A DNA stretch of 64,000 nt, from NCBI RefSeq assembly GCF_011601275.1, contig NZ_JAAOLY010000004.1, positions 186,001-250,000 on the forward strand, in the 5' to 3' direction. This document shows, one piece after another, positions 25,466-34,301 of this stretch. The notes under the pieces are model-generated. The model saw nothing but the letters and a program-made list of their open reading frames with translations, did no database searches and was not told where the DNA came from. Each line of letters opens with the position of its first letter. The first letter of the stretch is position 1. Position numbers and translations under genes: made by a program. Origin of the DNA: Janthinobacterium lividum (GTDB lineage Bacteria; Pseudomonadota; Gammaproteobacteria; Burkholderiales; Burkholderiaceae_D).

Positions 25466-27013
25466 TTACAAACTGTGATCGGGCTCGATGCGGCGCACGT
25501 CCACGCAGGCGATGCGGCGCTCGTCCGCCTCGACGATTTCATAGCGCAAATCGTCGAGCTCCAGCACTTCGCCCACGGCCGGCATGTTTTCGAAATGCGC
25601 CAGCAGGAAGCCGGCCAGCGAGTTGTACTCGCCGTCTTCGCTGACCAGGGTTTCCGTTTCAAACACTTGCTCCAGGTAATGCAGGTCCGTCGCGCCGTCG
25701 ATGCGCCAGTGGCCGGGGCCCAGCACTTCCACGTCGGGCTGCTCGTCCTCGTCGGGGAATTCGCCGGCGATGGCTTCCAGGATGTCGATGGGCGTGAGCA
25801 CGCCTTGCACGGTGCCGAACTCGTCGACCACCAGCACCAGCTGGCCGCGCGAGCGCTTCAGCGTTTCCATGGCTTTCAGCACGCCGGCCGCTTCCGGCAC
25901 GACGACGGCTTCGCGCATGCTGGCCGGGTCGATCTTGCCGTGCGATACCAGATCCTCGATCAGGTCCTTGCTGCGCGCAATGCCGACCACATTGTCGAGG
26001 TCGTCATTGCAGACGGGAATCATGCTGTGCGGCGTTTCACGCAGCAGTTGCAGCATCTTGTCGCTGCTGTCGTTCAGGTTGACCCACGACACGTCGCCGC
26101 GCGGCGTCATCACGGAGCGGATCGAGCGTTCGGCCAGGGTCAGCACGCCGCTGACCATGTTGCGCTCTTCCACGCCGAAGGCGGAGACGTCGGGCAATTC
26201 CTTGACTTCGTGTTCTTCCACGGTTTCGCGGCCCTTGCGCCCGCCCAGCAGGCTCAGGACGGCTTGCGCCGTGCGGTCGCGCAGCGGGGCGTTCGATTGC
26301 AGCTTGAGGAAGTTGCGGCGCGCCAGCTGGTTGAAGAACTCGATGACGATGGAGAAACCGATGGCGGCGTACAGATAGCCTTTCGGAATGTGGAAGCCCA
26401 GGCCTTCAGCCACCAGGGACAGGCCGATCATCAGCAAAAAGCTCAGGCACAGCACGACAACGGTGGGGTGGGCGTTGACGAAGCGCGTCAGCACCTTCGA
26501 GGCCAGCATCATGACGACGATGGAAATGACGACAGCCGCCATCATCACGTACAGGTTTTCCACCATGCCGACGGCCGTGATGACGGCGTCGAGCGAAAAG
26601 ACGGCGTCGAGCACGACGATCTGCGCTACCACGAGGCCAAAGCCGGCGTAGACTTTCGGGCCAGTCTGGGCGTGTGTGACGCCTTCGAGACGCTCGTGCA
26701 GCTCGCTGGTGGCCTTGAACAGCAGGAACAGGCCGCCGACGAGCAGGATCAGGTCGCGCCCCGAAAACGAGAATGTCAGTATGGAAAACAATGGCGTCGT
26801 CAGGGTGACCAGCCAGGAAATCAGCGAGAGCAGGCCCAGGCGCATGACGAGGGCCAGGGTCAGGCCCAGCACGCGTGCCTTGTCGCGCTGGTGCGGCGGC
26901 AGCTTTTCGGCCAGGATGGCGATGAAGATCAGGTTGTCGATACCCAGTACGATTTCCAGTACGACCAGCGTCAGCAGGCCGACCCAGATTGTCGGGTCAA
27001 ATAACCATTCCAT
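25466..27013 (-). CDS. TerC-CBS-CorC membrane protein (YoaE/YegH-like)
   Basis: The 515-residue protein joins three parts. Residues 1-230 form a TerC-like membrane domain ([40 protein letters not shown]). A CBS pair follows ([34 protein letters not shown]). The C-terminus is a CorC/HlyC transporter-associated domain ([13 protein letters not shown]). Relatives are thought to export metals, with the CBS part sensing nucleotides. It is a second TerC-type protein in the window besides 4915-5877. I found no yybP-ykoY-like leader upstream. Confidence 0.88.
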   Translation of the reverse strand: MEWLFDPTIWVGLLTLVVLEIVLGIDNLIFIAILAEKLPPHQRDKARVLGLTLALVMRLGLLSLISWLVTLTTPLFSILTFSFSGRDLILLVGGLFLLFKATSELHERLEGVTHAQTGPKVYAGFGLVVAQIVVLDAVFSLDAVITAVGMVENLYVMMAAVVISIVVMMLASKVLTRFVNAHPTVVVLCLSFLLMIGLSLVAEGLGFHIPKGYLYAAIGFSIVIEFFNQLARRNFLKLQSNAPLRDRTAQAVLSLLGGRKGRETVEEHEVKELPDVSAFGVEERNMVSGVLTLAERSIRSVMTPRGDVSWVNLNDSSDKMLQLLRETPHSMIPVCNDDLDNVVGIARSKDLIEDLVSHGKIDPASMREAVVVPEAAGVLKAMETLKRSRGQLVLVVDEFGTVQGVLTPIDILEAIAGEFPDEDEQPDVEVLGPGHWRIDGATDLHYLEQVFETETLVSEDGEYNSLAGFLLAHFENMPAVGEVLELDDLRYEIVEADERRIACVDVRRIEPDHSL

Positions 27014-27096
27014 GTGTGTAACCTTGTAAAGTCAGTAAGTATCAAGCTTGCCTGGCGGCTAGTGCCCCGGGCGTGATGGGTGCTGCTGTGTTCGTC

Positions 27097-27432
27097 TCAG
27101 TGGCGGACGCGCGGCGGCCGGGTGGCCAGCCGCACGTCCGCTTCGGAAAGTGCGCCCGGTCCCGCTTGCCAAATGATGGCGTAAAACGGCACGGCCTGGC
27201 GCGAGGTCGGGTACAGCGTGATGGGGTCGTTGTCGCATTCGTCGGCGGCGCAGCTGTCGCCGGGCAATCCGGCATGGGCGCTGGGGTCAATGCAATCTGC
27301 GGCAGGCGTGGCGGTAACGCCGGCCACATCAAGGTGCTGGAATGGGGAAGGGCTGGCGTAGGCCATGCTGGCGAACGCCTGGGGTAACGCGATGAAAACA
27401 AAAAGGCAGAGCAGGACGAGAGCTCGTCTCAT
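27097..27432 (-). CDS. Small secreted protein of unknown function
   Basis: I do not recognise this 111-residue protein. It begins with a signal peptide (ALVLLCLFVFIALPQAFASMAYA). The mature part is rich in acidic residues and has three cysteines in DCIDPSAHAGLPGDSCAADEC, which could bind metal or form a disulfide, then an aromatic stretch (PFYAIIWQAG). The start at 27432 is chosen for the signal peptide; its ribosome site is weak. It precedes the TerC-CBS-CorC gene on the same strand by 83 bp. Confidence 0.5.
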   Translation of the reverse strand: MRRALVLLCLFVFIALPQAFASMAYASPSPFQHLDVAGVTATPAADCIDPSAHAGLPGDSCAADECDNDPITLYPTSRQAVPFYAIIWQAGPGALSEADVRLATRPPRVRH

Positions 27433-27660
27433 ATACAGGCAGATAGTTCTGGAACCGTGGAGTATAGCACGCGCACATAACAGCTTGATGACAGGGGCTT
27501 GCGTAACTGACAAGCATGACGTAAATTATGAAATAGCAATAATTTCACGTGGCGGCGAAGACGCAGCGCAAGCTCCGTGATCATTCTTGCACTCAGTATG
27601 TATTCCATGGCGCTTGCCGTTGCGCCTTGCCTAATCACGTAGTGTTACCAGGACTCTGAC

Positions 27661-30507
27661 TTGAAACCAATTACCGCCCTCCTGCTTGCCGCCGGCATCC
27701 TGTCGCCGTCGTTCATCCTGGCCGCCACCCCGGTGGAAGCCGCGCCGCCCCAGAAAACCGGCAAGGCTGCGCCGAACCGCGCCGCCGCTGTCAAGGTCAC
27801 GTCCGTCGAAGGCATTACCGAATACCGGCTGGCCAATGGCTTGCGCGTGCTGCTGTTCCCGGACGCCAGCAAGCCGACCCTGACCACCAACATCGTCTAC
27901 CTGGTCGGTTCGCGCCATGAAAACTATGGCGAAACGGGCATGGCCCACTTGCTCGAGCACTTGCTGTTCAAGCCCAGCGCCAACTTCGGCATCAAGAAGG
28001 GCACGAAAACCCCGGTCGAGATCCTGAACTCGACGGGCGCGCAGTTCAATGGCACCACCTGGTATGACCGCACCAACTACTACGCCACCTTCCCCGCCAA
28101 CGACGACAACCTGCGCCAGATGCTGGCCATGGAAGCGGACCGCATGGTCAACGCGGCCATCGACCAGAACGACCTGTGGAATCCAAAGACGCAGAAGGGC
28201 GAAATGACCGTCGTGCGCAACGAGTTCGAGATGGGCGAGAGCGATCCCATCGGCGTGACGAGCGAGCGCATCCAGGCCATCGCCTACGACTGGCACAACT
28301 ACGGCAAGTCGACCATCGGCGCCCGTTCCGACATCGAGCAGGTGAACATTCCCCGCCTGCGCGCGTTCTATCATAAATATTATCAGCCGGATAACGCCGT
28401 GCTGATGGTGGCGGGCCGCTTCGATGAAGCCAAGGTCTTGAAGCAGATCAATGAGCTGTTCGGCAAGATCCCGAAACCGACGCGCGTGATCGAGCCGACC
28501 TACACGGCTGAACCCGTGCAGGATGGCGAGCGCGCCGTGACGGTGCGCCGCAGCGGCGGCACGCAGTTCGTCGGCGCCGGCTACCACGTGGCGCCGTCCG
28601 GCAACCCTGACGCCGTCGCCATCGAGGTGCTGGGCCACGTGCTGACGGACGCGCCCGCCGGCCGTTTGCACAAGGCGCTGGTGGAAACCAAGCTGGCCAG
28701 CAAGATCGAATACAACGCGGTAAGCAATTTGGAACCGGGCTATAACCTGTTCGGCGCGCTGGTGCCCGTCGATGGCAACCTCGACGCGGCGCAAGCGGCC
28801 ATGCTGAAAGTGCTGGAAGAATTGAAATCGCAACCGGTCACGGACGCGGAAGTGGCGCGCGTGAAACAGCAGCTGAACAAACAGGTCGAACTGATCACGT
28901 CGAACACGTCGCGCATGACGATCGCCCTGACGGAATCGCTGGCGGCCGGCGACTGGCGCTTGTTCTTCCTGCAGCGCGACCAGCTCGACAAGCTGACGAC
29001 GGCGCAGGTGCAGGCGGCGGCCGAGAAATACCTGAAGAGCTCGAACCGCACCTTGGGCCGCTTCATTCCCACCGATGCACCGGACCGCACCGTCGTGCCG
29101 GCCTACGCCGACGTGGCGCCGCAACTGGCCGGCTACACGGGCCGTGCCGTCGTGGCGCAGGGCGAAGCATTCGATCCGAGCCCCGACAATATCGAAGCGC
29201 GCACCAAGCGCTTCACCTTGCCCAACGGCTTGAAGGGGGCCTTGCTGCCGAAGAAAACCAAGGGCAATACTGTCAGCGTCGTGTTGAAATTGCAGATCGG
29301 CAGCGAAGAGAGCTTGCGCGGCAAGGCGCAAGTGGGCAGCTACACGGCCAATCTGTTGTCGCGCGGTACGGATAAGCTGTCGCGCCAGGAAGTGAAGGAC
29401 AAGTTCGACCAGCTGGGCACGCAAGTGGCCATCACGGGCGGCGCCGAGGGCGTCACCGCAATGCTGACGGGCAAGCGCGAGAACTTGCCTGCCGCCATGG
29501 ACTTGCTGGCGCAAGTGCTGCAAAAGCCGGCCTTGAACGAAACGGAATTCCTGGAGTTGCAGCGCGAGCGCGTTGGCCGCGCGGAGCAGGAATTGCCTGA
29601 GCCCCAGCCGCTGGCCGTGAACGCCTTCCGCCGCCTGCTCGACGCGACGCCGGAAGGCCATGTGCGCCACGTGGCCACCTTGCCAGCCGAACTGGCGCAA
29701 TGGAAAGCCATCAAGGTTACCGATGTGAAAGCCTTCCATGGCGCTTACTATGGCGCGTCGAACGCCACCTTTGCCGCCGTGGGCGACTTCGACCCGGCCG
29801 CGCTGAAGGCGCAAGTGGCCAGCCTGTATGGCGGCTGGAAGGCGCAGCAGCCGTACGTGCGCATTCTCGATGCCGTCAAGCCTGTCAGCGGCGAGAAAGT
29901 CACACTGGAAACGCCGGACAAGGCCAACAGCGTGCTGTTCGCCATCCAGCCGATTCCCCTCAAGGATGACGCCGCCAGCTATCCGGCCTTGCTGATCGCC
30001 AACCACATGCTCGGTGGCGGCGCCTTGCGCAGCCGCCTGGCCGACCGCATCCGCCAGAAGGAAGGCCTGTCGTACGGCGTCGGTTCGCAAGTGAGTATCC
30101 CGTCGCGCGAGCCGGCGGGCTACTGGATGGCCTACGCCATCAGCGCGCCGCAAAACACGGTCAAGGTGGAAGCTGCCCTGCGCGAGGAAATCGCCAAGGT
30201 GCTGGCCGATGGCTTCACGGAAGCCGAACTGGCCGAAGCGAAGAAAGGCTGGCTGCAATCGGAAGAAGTGGGCCGCACGCAAGACGCGGGCCTGGCGCGC
30301 GAACTGGCCGGCTACCTGGCACAGGACCGCACCATGGCGTACGACAAGGACCTGGAAACGAAAGTGGCTGCCTTGACCCTGGCGCAAGTGAACCAGGGCC
30401 TGCGCGAATACCTGAAGCCAACGGCCGTCTCGGTGGTGGTGGCAGGCGACTTTGCCAAGGTGGCGAAAGAGGGCGAAAGCGGCGCCAAGGCAACGACGTC
30501 GAAATAA
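27661..30507 (+). CDS. M16 family zinc metallopeptidase, two-domain, exported
   Basis: This 948-residue protein is a pitrilysin-family peptidase with both halves fused. After a signal peptide (ALLLAAGILSPSFILAA), the zinc motif HLLEH lies at residues 96-100 and the third ligand in VVRNEFEMGESDP. The second half (from TKRFTLPNGLKGALLPKKT) is the inactive partner and includes the substrate-binding LADRIRQKEGLSYGVGS. It degrades peptides in the periplasm. The start is TTG at 27661 with AGGA at 27650. A strong terminator follows. Confidence 0.92.
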   Translation: MKPITALLLAAGILSPSFILAATPVEAAPPQKTGKAAPNRAAAVKVTSVEGITEYRLANGLRVLLFPDASKPTLTTNIVYLVGSRHENYGETGMAHLLEHLLFKPSANFGIKKGTKTPVEILNSTGAQFNGTTWYDRTNYYATFPANDDNLRQMLAMEADRMVNAAIDQNDLWNPKTQKGEMTVVRNEFEMGESDPIGVTSERIQAIAYDWHNYGKSTIGARSDIEQVNIPRLRAFYHKYYQPDNAVLMVAGRFDEAKVLKQINELFGKIPKPTRVIEPTYTAEPVQDGERAVTVRRSGGTQFVGAGYHVAPSGNPDAVAIEVLGHVLTDAPAGRLHKALVETKLASKIEYNAVSNLEPGYNLFGALVPVDGNLDAAQAAMLKVLEELKSQPVTDAEVARVKQQLNKQVELITSNTSRMTIALTESLAAGDWRLFFLQRDQLDKLTTAQVQAAAEKYLKSSNRTLGRFIPTDAPDRTVVPAYADVAPQLAGYTGRAVVAQGEAFDPSPDNIEARTKRFTLPNGLKGALLPKKTKGNTVSVVLKLQIGSEESLRGKAQVGSYTANLLSRGTDKLSRQEVKDKFDQLGTQVAITGGAEGVTAMLTGKRENLPAAMDLLAQVLQKPALNETEFLELQRERVGRAEQELPEPQPLAVNAFRRLLDATPEGHVRHVATLPAELAQWKAIKVTDVKAFHGAYYGASNATFAAVGDFDPAALKAQVASLYGGWKAQQPYVRILDAVKPVSGEKVTLETPDKANSVLFAIQPIPLKDDAASYPALLIANHMLGGGALRSRLADRIRQKEGLSYGVGSQVSIPSREPAGYWMAYAISAPQNTVKVEAALREEIAKVLADGFTEAELAEAKKGWLQSEEVGRTQDAGLARELAGYLAQDRTMAYDKDLETKVAALTLAQVNQGLREYLKPTAVSVVVAGDFAKVAKEGESGAKATTSK

Positions 30508-30520
30508 GCTGTTTCAACTA

Positions 30521-30561
30521 AAAAAACCCGCCGGCAAGTTACCTTGCCGGCGGGTTTTTTT
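30521..30561. terminator. Bidirectional terminator between the M16 peptidase and the OmpA lipoprotein
   Basis: A perfect 12-bp stem (30527-30538 with 30543-30554), loop TTAC, flanked by A6 and T7, serves both converging genes. Confidence 0.9.
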
Positions 30562-30577
30562 ATTGATGCGTGTCAGC

Positions 30578-31261
30578 TTAGCGCGGAGCTAATTCCGCGA
30601 CGTAAATCTCCACGCGGCGGTTGCGTGCGCGTCCCGATGCATCCGCATTCGAGGCGATCGGCTCGCGGGCGCCGCGGCCTTCCGTGACGACGCGGGTCGG
30701 CGAGACGCCGCGCATGGACAGGTAGTCGCGCGTGTGGGCCGCGCGTTCCACCGACAGCGGCTCATTGATGGAATCGCTGCCCGTGCTGTCCGTATGGCCG
30801 ATGATGCTGACCGTGGTGTTTGGATTTTCATTCAGGGTGGCGGCAAAGCGGTCGAGGATGGGGCGGAAGTTGCCCTTGATGTCGGCGCGGTTGGTGTCGA
30901 AGGAAATGTCGCTCGGGATTTCCATTTTCAGGCGGTTATCGGCCGTTTGCGAGACTTGCACACCAGTACCCTGTGTGGCTTGTTCCATCGCGCGCTTCTG
31001 GTTTTCCATGCGGTTCGACCAGATATTGCCGACCACGGCGCCAGCTGCCGCACCCAGCAGGGCGCCGCCAGCCGTGCGGCCGCTGCTGCCGCCACCGGTG
31101 GTGCCGCCGATCAAGGCGCCCAGGCCCGCGCCGATGCCGGCGCCCGTGGCCGTGCCACGCTGCGTCGAGGACATGTCCGCGCAGCCGCTGGCGGCCAGTG
31201 CGATCACCAGCATGCCGATCAGGGATTTGGCGCCAGGACCTTTTTTGAATGTTTCTTTCAT
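30578..31261 (-). CDS. OmpA family lipoprotein with glycine zipper (YiaD-like)
   Basis: The 227-residue protein has a lipobox (ALAASGC), a long glycine-zipper segment (GAGIGAGLGALIGGTTGGG, GGALLGAAAGAVVGN) and a C-terminal OmpA peptidoglycan-binding domain (FDTNRADIKGNF, VSIIGHTDSTGSDSIN, RARNRRVEIY). It tethers the outer membrane to the cell wall. The ATG at 31261 follows AAGGAG. It is the first gene of the envelope stress cluster. A 16-bp perfect palindrome at 31339-31354 lies upstream but does not fit the cluster operator. Confidence 0.9.
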   Translation of the reverse strand: MKETFKKGPGAKSLIGMLVIALAASGCADMSSTQRGTATGAGIGAGLGALIGGTTGGGSSGRTAGGALLGAAAGAVVGNIWSNRMENQKRAMEQATQGTGVQVSQTADNRLKMEIPSDISFDTNRADIKGNFRPILDRFAATLNENPNTTVSIIGHTDSTGSDSINEPLSVERAAHTRDYLSMRGVSPTRVVTEGRGAREPIASNADASGRARNRRVEIYVAELAPR

Positions 31262-31426
31262 GGATTTTCTCCTTGTTTTGTTATTGGGACATACCCAGGA
31301 ATTACCTGCACACGTTACTGCAAAATGCCGCGACGTGCCAGTGCGCGCGCACTGCATGCAAAAGGCGGCAAAAGGGCGGCGCCCGTTTGCACGCGCGCCG
31401 CCCCTGTCTGGCCAGTCAATTGGCCT

Positions 31427-31573
31427 CTATAAACCGCGCCCGCTGATCAAACGCAGCAGCACCATGATCACGGCGACCACCAGCAGAATATGAATGAAGC
31501 CGCCAATGGTATAGGAAGTTACCAGGCCCAGCAGCCAAAGAATAATGAGTACGACGGCGATTGTATACAGCAT
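31427..31573 (-). CDS. Small membrane protein, lmo0937 family
   Basis: A 48-residue protein made of two hydrophobic helices (MLYTIAVVLIILWLLGLV, HILLVVAVIMVLLRLI) around a TSYTIGG turn, as in the lmo0937 family. The ATG at 31573 follows GGAGGA. Its role is unknown; such genes are often stress-induced. The cluster operator at 31714-31729 with a GACAAT -10 (31687-31692) probably drives it, leaving a leader of about 100 nt. Confidence 0.8.
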   Translation of the reverse strand: MLYTIAVVLIILWLLGLVTSYTIGGFIHILLVVAVIMVLLRLISGRGL

Positions 31574-31713
31574 GATGTGTCCTCCGAGAGTAATGTGTGG
31601 ATGACGGCGGCTGCCTTGGCCTTGCGCTGTCATCGGTTTTTGTCATTGCGCGGCGACTGGGTCGCTGAACGCTGATGCCATGACTTATTGTCTACTTTGT
31701 TTCTGAAATTTTC

Positions 31714-31729
31714 TGTACGGTGCCGTACA
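31714..31729. promoter_or_regulatory. Cluster operator A (proposed Crp/Fnr site) for the lmo0937-type gene
   Basis: TGTACGGTGCCGTACA has 7-bp matching arms. Its centre is 29.5 nt upstream of the first base of GACAAT (minus strand, 31692-31687), equal to a site at -41.5. Confidence 0.6.
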
Positions 31730-31767
31730 CAAGCCTTATTTACCTACCTTCTTTACCCAACTTGTTT

Positions 31768-32022
31768 TTATTTCGCCAAATTCCGCTCGCGCAGCGGCGG
31801 CCGTTCCTGTTCGCCATCCATGCCCGGTATCCAGGCCAGCATGCCGGCCATGCCGACGGCGCCAGCCAAGCAGCTGACCATGCCGCCCGTCAGCAGCAGC
31901 ATGACGCCAAACACGGGCGCGGGCGCCAGGTCCAGCGCGCAGAAGCCCAGCGCGGTGGCCAATATGCCGCCGCCGATAAAGCCGAGCCAGATCCGGTGAC
32001 TGCCTGTCTTGTCGTTTTCCAT
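31768..32022 (-). CDS. Small membrane protein of unknown function
   Basis: This 84-residue protein has two predicted membrane helices (IWLGFIGGGILATALGFCALDL and VFGVMLLLTGGMVSCLAGAVGM) and a charged C-terminus (EQERPPLRERNLAK). I do not recognise the family. The ATG at 32022 follows AAGGAG. Operator B at 32090-32105, with GATGAT (32063-32068) as -10, suggests it belongs to the same stress regulon as its neighbours. Confidence 0.65.
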   Translation of the reverse strand: MENDKTGSHRIWLGFIGGGILATALGFCALDLAPAPVFGVMLLLTGGMVSCLAGAVGMAGMLAWIPGMDGEQERPPLRERNLAK

Positions 32023-32089
32023 CGCATCTCCTTGAAGACATCCGTTGAACTTTCTTGAATGCATCATCTCGCGGGACGGCAAGCTCATC

Positions 32090-32105
32090 TGTACGCCAAC
32101 GAACA
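32090..32105. promoter_or_regulatory. Cluster operator B
   Basis: TGTACGCCAACGAACA keeps the GTnCG-n4-CGnAC core. Its centre is 29.5 nt upstream of GATGAT on the minus strand (32068-32063). Confidence 0.55.
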
Positions 32106-32110
32106 TTGTT

Positions 32111-32139
32111 AAAAAGAAAACGCCCGGACAGGCCGGGCG
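32111..32139 (-). terminator. Terminator of the glycine-zipper gene at 32188
   Basis: A 7-bp stem (32121-32127 with 32133-32139), loop ACAGG, read on the minus strand into TTTTCTTTTT. Confidence 0.7.
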
Positions 32140-32187
32140 TGTGTTGAATTTGCTACTAATCGCGGCAGCGGCGCCGCCGCGGTTTGC

Positions 32188-32856
32188 TTAGCCCATGGCG
32201 CGCAAGCCGCCGTTGACGACGCGCACGCGGTCGCCCTGGCGCCAGTTCGGCGCGGCGCTCTGGTGCACGGTGCGCGTCTTGCCGTTATCGAGGCGCACGA
32301 CGATGTTGTAGCTGCGCGTGGCGCGCACGCTGCCTTCGATCTGGTTGCCGGCCACGGCGCCGCCGACGGCGCCCAGCACGGTGGCCAGCTGCTTGCCGTG
32401 GCCGCCGCCTACCTGGTTGCCCAGCAAGCCGCCGACGACGGCGCCGCCGGCCGCGCCCACGCCGCTGCCTTCAGCGCGCGTATTGACTTCATGGATGGCT
32501 TCGATCACGCCGCAATTGCCGCACACTTGCGGCGCCGGGGCTGCCGCGTACTGTTGCTGTGGCTGCTGTTGCGGCTGGCGCACGGGTTGTTGCTGTGGTT
32601 GCTGCTGCTGCTGCTGCTGCTGCTGCGGCAGGGCGGCCAGCGGCTGCGCGCCGGCAGGCTGCAAGTTCGCTGACGGCTGGTTCGCCTGCAGGTTGGCCAT
32701 CTGCTCGGCCGACGTGCTGGCCGCCAGCGGCTGGCTATCGCCCTGGGACGAAGGCAGCCAGCCCATCAGGGCCGCCGTGCCCACGCCGCAAAACAGCAGG
32801 ACGGCGACGGCGGCGGCAAGTACCAGCGGATGGAGGGATTTGGTGGTGGTAGTCAT
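32188..32856 (-). CDS. Membrane-anchored glycine-zipper 2TM protein with poly-glutamine linker
   Basis: This 222-residue protein has one N-terminal membrane anchor (VLAAAVAVLLFCGVGTAALMGWL), a linker very rich in Gln and Pro, a CGNCG motif, a glycine zipper (GVGAAGGAVVGGLLGNQVGGG) and a C-terminal SlyB/PcP-type part (YNIVVRLDNGKTRTVHQ, GDRVRVVNG). The linker is coded partly by eight identical CAG codons (CTG repeats at 32602-32625 on the plus strand). The start 32856 follows AAGGAG. It diverges from the Crp/Fnr gene with operators C and D between. Confidence 0.8.
   Translation of the reverse strand: MTTTTKSLHPLVLAAAVAVLLFCGVGTAALMGWLPSSQGDSQPLAASTSAEQMANLQANQPSANLQPAGAQPLAALPQQQQQQQQQPQQQPVRQPQQQPQQQYAAAPAPQVCGNCGVIEAIHEVNTRAEGSGVGAAGGAVVGGLLGNQVGGGHGKQLATVLGAVGGAVAGNQIEGSVRATRSYNIVVRLDNGKTRTVHQSAAPNWRQGDRVRVVNGGLRAMG
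32602..32625. repeat. Eight tandem CTG trinucleotides coding poly-Gln
   Basis: (CTG)8 on the plus strand, read as CAG glutamine codons in the minus-strand glycine-zipper gene. Length may vary by slippage; frame is kept since the unit is a codon. Confidence 0.85.
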
Positions 32857-32947
32857 GGAGAGCTCCTTGGTTTTTTTAAAATAATGAAATGGGTAGTGCG
32901 TGTTATCCGTGCATGCAGCCAGTGTGCTGTACCGCTTGCCCCGCTTC

Positions 32948-32963
32948 CGTGCGTCACCGTACA
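32948..32963. promoter_or_regulatory. Cluster operator C, upstream of the Crp/Fnr gene
   Basis: CGTGCGTCACCGTACA carries the full core. Reading plus, its centre is 29.5 nt before TAGGCT (32985-32990), a weak -10. It may also serve the divergent glycine-zipper gene. Confidence 0.5.
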
Positions 32964-32972
32964 TACAGGGAC

Positions 32973-32988
32973 GGTACTGCACCGTAGG
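32973..32988. promoter_or_regulatory. Cluster operator D (degenerate), upstream of the Crp/Fnr gene
   Basis: GGTACTGCACCGTAGG matches 12 of 16 positions of the consensus TGTACGGCACCGTACA and lies 25 bp from operator C. It suggests self-regulation of the Crp/Fnr gene. Confidence 0.4.
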
Positions 32989-33033
32989 CTAGGTAAAAAT
33001 TATGTCGAGTTGTAACGACACCAAGGAAAAGCA

Positions 33034-33810
33034 ATGCCACCAACGAACGCCAGCATGACCCTGTCCCGCGATACAGGCCGATCCGGCCTGGTGTCGCCCG
33101 TGGGCGCGCCTGACGCCGGCAACCGCTTGCTGGCCAGCCTGCCCGAGCACGATTTGCGGCACCTGACGGCGCTGTTCGATACCGTCACGGTCGAGGTAGG
33201 CGAGGTGCTGTACGAACCTGGCCAGCCGATCGGCCACATCTACTTTCCCGGCGACTGCCTGATCTCGCTGCTGGCCGTGGCGGAAGGCCGCATGACGCTG
33301 GAAGTGGGCTCCGTCGGCCGCGAAGGCGTCCTGGGCGCTTCCGTCGCGCTCGGCCATGACCTGGCGCAAGTGCGTGCCGTAGTGCAGCGTTCCGGTACGG
33401 CCAGCCGCATCGCGCGGGCCGATTTCTGCGCCGAGTTCGCCCAGCTCGAGTCCCTGCAGCGCTTGCTGTACCGCTACACGGACACCCTGCTGGCGCAAGC
33501 CATCCAGATTGCCGTGTGCAGCCGTTTCCACGTGCTCGAAGCGCGCCTGGCCCGTTCGCTGCTGATCACGCGCGACCGCCTGCAGTCCGAAAAATTTCAC
33601 CTCACGCATGAATTCCTCGCCCATACCCTGGGCGTGCGGCGGGTCGGCGTGACCAAGGCGGCCAGCGCGCTGCAGCAGCAAAAACTCATCACTTACAGCC
33701 GCGGCAATATCGAAATCCTCGATTCGGCCGGCCTTGAAGCCGTTTCCTGCCGCTGCTATGAGCTGGTCAAGGACAGCGGCACCATCGGCATGGCCAACGT
33801 TTTCGTCTGA
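33034..33810 (+). CDS. Crp/Fnr family transcriptional regulator
   Basis: The 258-residue protein has the N-terminal cyclic-nucleotide-type beta-roll (LYEPGQPIGHIYFPGDCLISLL, GSVGREGVLG) and a C-terminal winged helix (LTHEFLAHTLGVRRVGVTKAASAL). The recognition helix RRVGVTKAA differs from Crp (RETVGR) and Fnr (ETISR), so another DNA word is expected. It lacks the N-terminal cysteine cluster of Fnr, so it is unlikely to hold an Fe-S cluster. AAGGAAAAG precedes the ATG. The recurring GTnCG-n4-CGnAC palindromes around it, including two at its own promoter, make it the likely controller of the envelope stress cluster. Confidence 0.85.
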   Translation: MPPTNASMTLSRDTGRSGLVSPVGAPDAGNRLLASLPEHDLRHLTALFDTVTVEVGEVLYEPGQPIGHIYFPGDCLISLLAVAEGRMTLEVGSVGREGVLGASVALGHDLAQVRAVVQRSGTASRIARADFCAEFAQLESLQRLLYRYTDTLLAQAIQIAVCSRFHVLEARLARSLLITRDRLQSEKFHLTHEFLAHTLGVRRVGVTKAASALQQQKLITYSRGNIEILDSAGLEAVSCRCYELVKDSGTIGMANVFV

Positions 33811-33862
33811 TTTTCCTCGCTGGCTTTCATCCTGCTTGTTGTTAACCTTATGCAGCAGACGC

Positions 33863-33905
33863 AAAAAAGCGGGGCGGGCGCCTTGGCACCCACCCCGCTT
33901 TCTTG
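33863..33905. terminator. Bidirectional terminator between the Crp/Fnr gene and the OsmB-like gene
   Basis: Stem AAGCGGGG (33867-33874) with CCCCGCTT (33893-33900), A-tract before and TTCTT after. Confidence 0.75.
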
Positions 33906-33913
33906 ATCAACGA

Positions 33914-34132
33914 TTACTTCGGCTTGACCTGGTTACCGATCACGCCGCCGACAGCGGCGCCGCCGACTGCGCCGACAGCGCTGCCGCCCGTCAGCACGGA
34001 ACCGGCAACGGCGCCGACGCCAGCGCCGATGGCCGTATTTTTATCCTGGTTGGACATGTTGGCGCAAGCCGTCAGGCTCAACAGCAGGGCGGCAACGGAA
34101 GTGGTAGCGGCGATTTTTTTAATGATTTGCAT
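33914..34132 (-). CDS. OsmB-like glycine-zipper lipoprotein
   Basis: A 72-residue lipoprotein with lipobox SLTAC followed by NMSNQDKNTAIGAGVGAVAGSVLTGG and GAVGGAAVGGVIGNQ, as in OsmB-type osmotically inducible lipoproteins. The ATG at 34132 follows AGGAG. Operator E (34249-34264) with TATCCT (34222-34227) as -10 lies about 90 nt upstream. It sits in the outer or inner membrane; function beyond stress response is unknown. Confidence 0.8.
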   Translation of the reverse strand: MQIIKKIAATTSVAALLLSLTACANMSNQDKNTAIGAGVGAVAGSVLTGGSAVGAVGGAAVGGVIGNQVKPK

Positions 34133-34248
34133 GATAGTTCTCCTATGAATTCGGACCTCGTGGCGCCGGCATGGTATGGGCCGGATGACTTCGTGACGCC
34201 GTGTGTTTCAGGCACGTTCACAGGATAGGATTGCGACAAGGCAGGGTC

Positions 34249-34264
34249 TGTTCGGCAACGCACA
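34249..34264. promoter_or_regulatory. Cluster operator E
   Basis: TGTTCGGCAACGCACA, full core present. Centre 29.5 nt upstream of TATCCT on the minus strand (34227-34222). Confidence 0.55.
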
Positions 34265-34301
34265 TAGGTGTGTAACAATTGTAAAGGCGCCCACGCCGCG
34301 T

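Noticed and set aside
27014-27096. yybP-ykoY manganese riboswitch before the TerC-CBS-CorC gene
   Set aside because: I looked for the conserved paired loops and found none; the 83-bp gap is too short for a full element. The terC leader at 4755-4914 also lacks it.
31339-31354. Perfect 16-bp palindrome CAGTGCGCGCGCACTG upstream of the OmpA lipoprotein as another cluster operator
   Set aside because: Its half-sites are two bases closer together than in GTnCG-n4-CGnAC and do not fit the core; the hexamer at the expected distance is poor (TAACGT). It may be an unrelated site.
32541-32640. CRISPR-like repeat array in the CTG/Gln-rich stretch
   Set aside because: It is a simple codon repeat inside a gene with no spacers.
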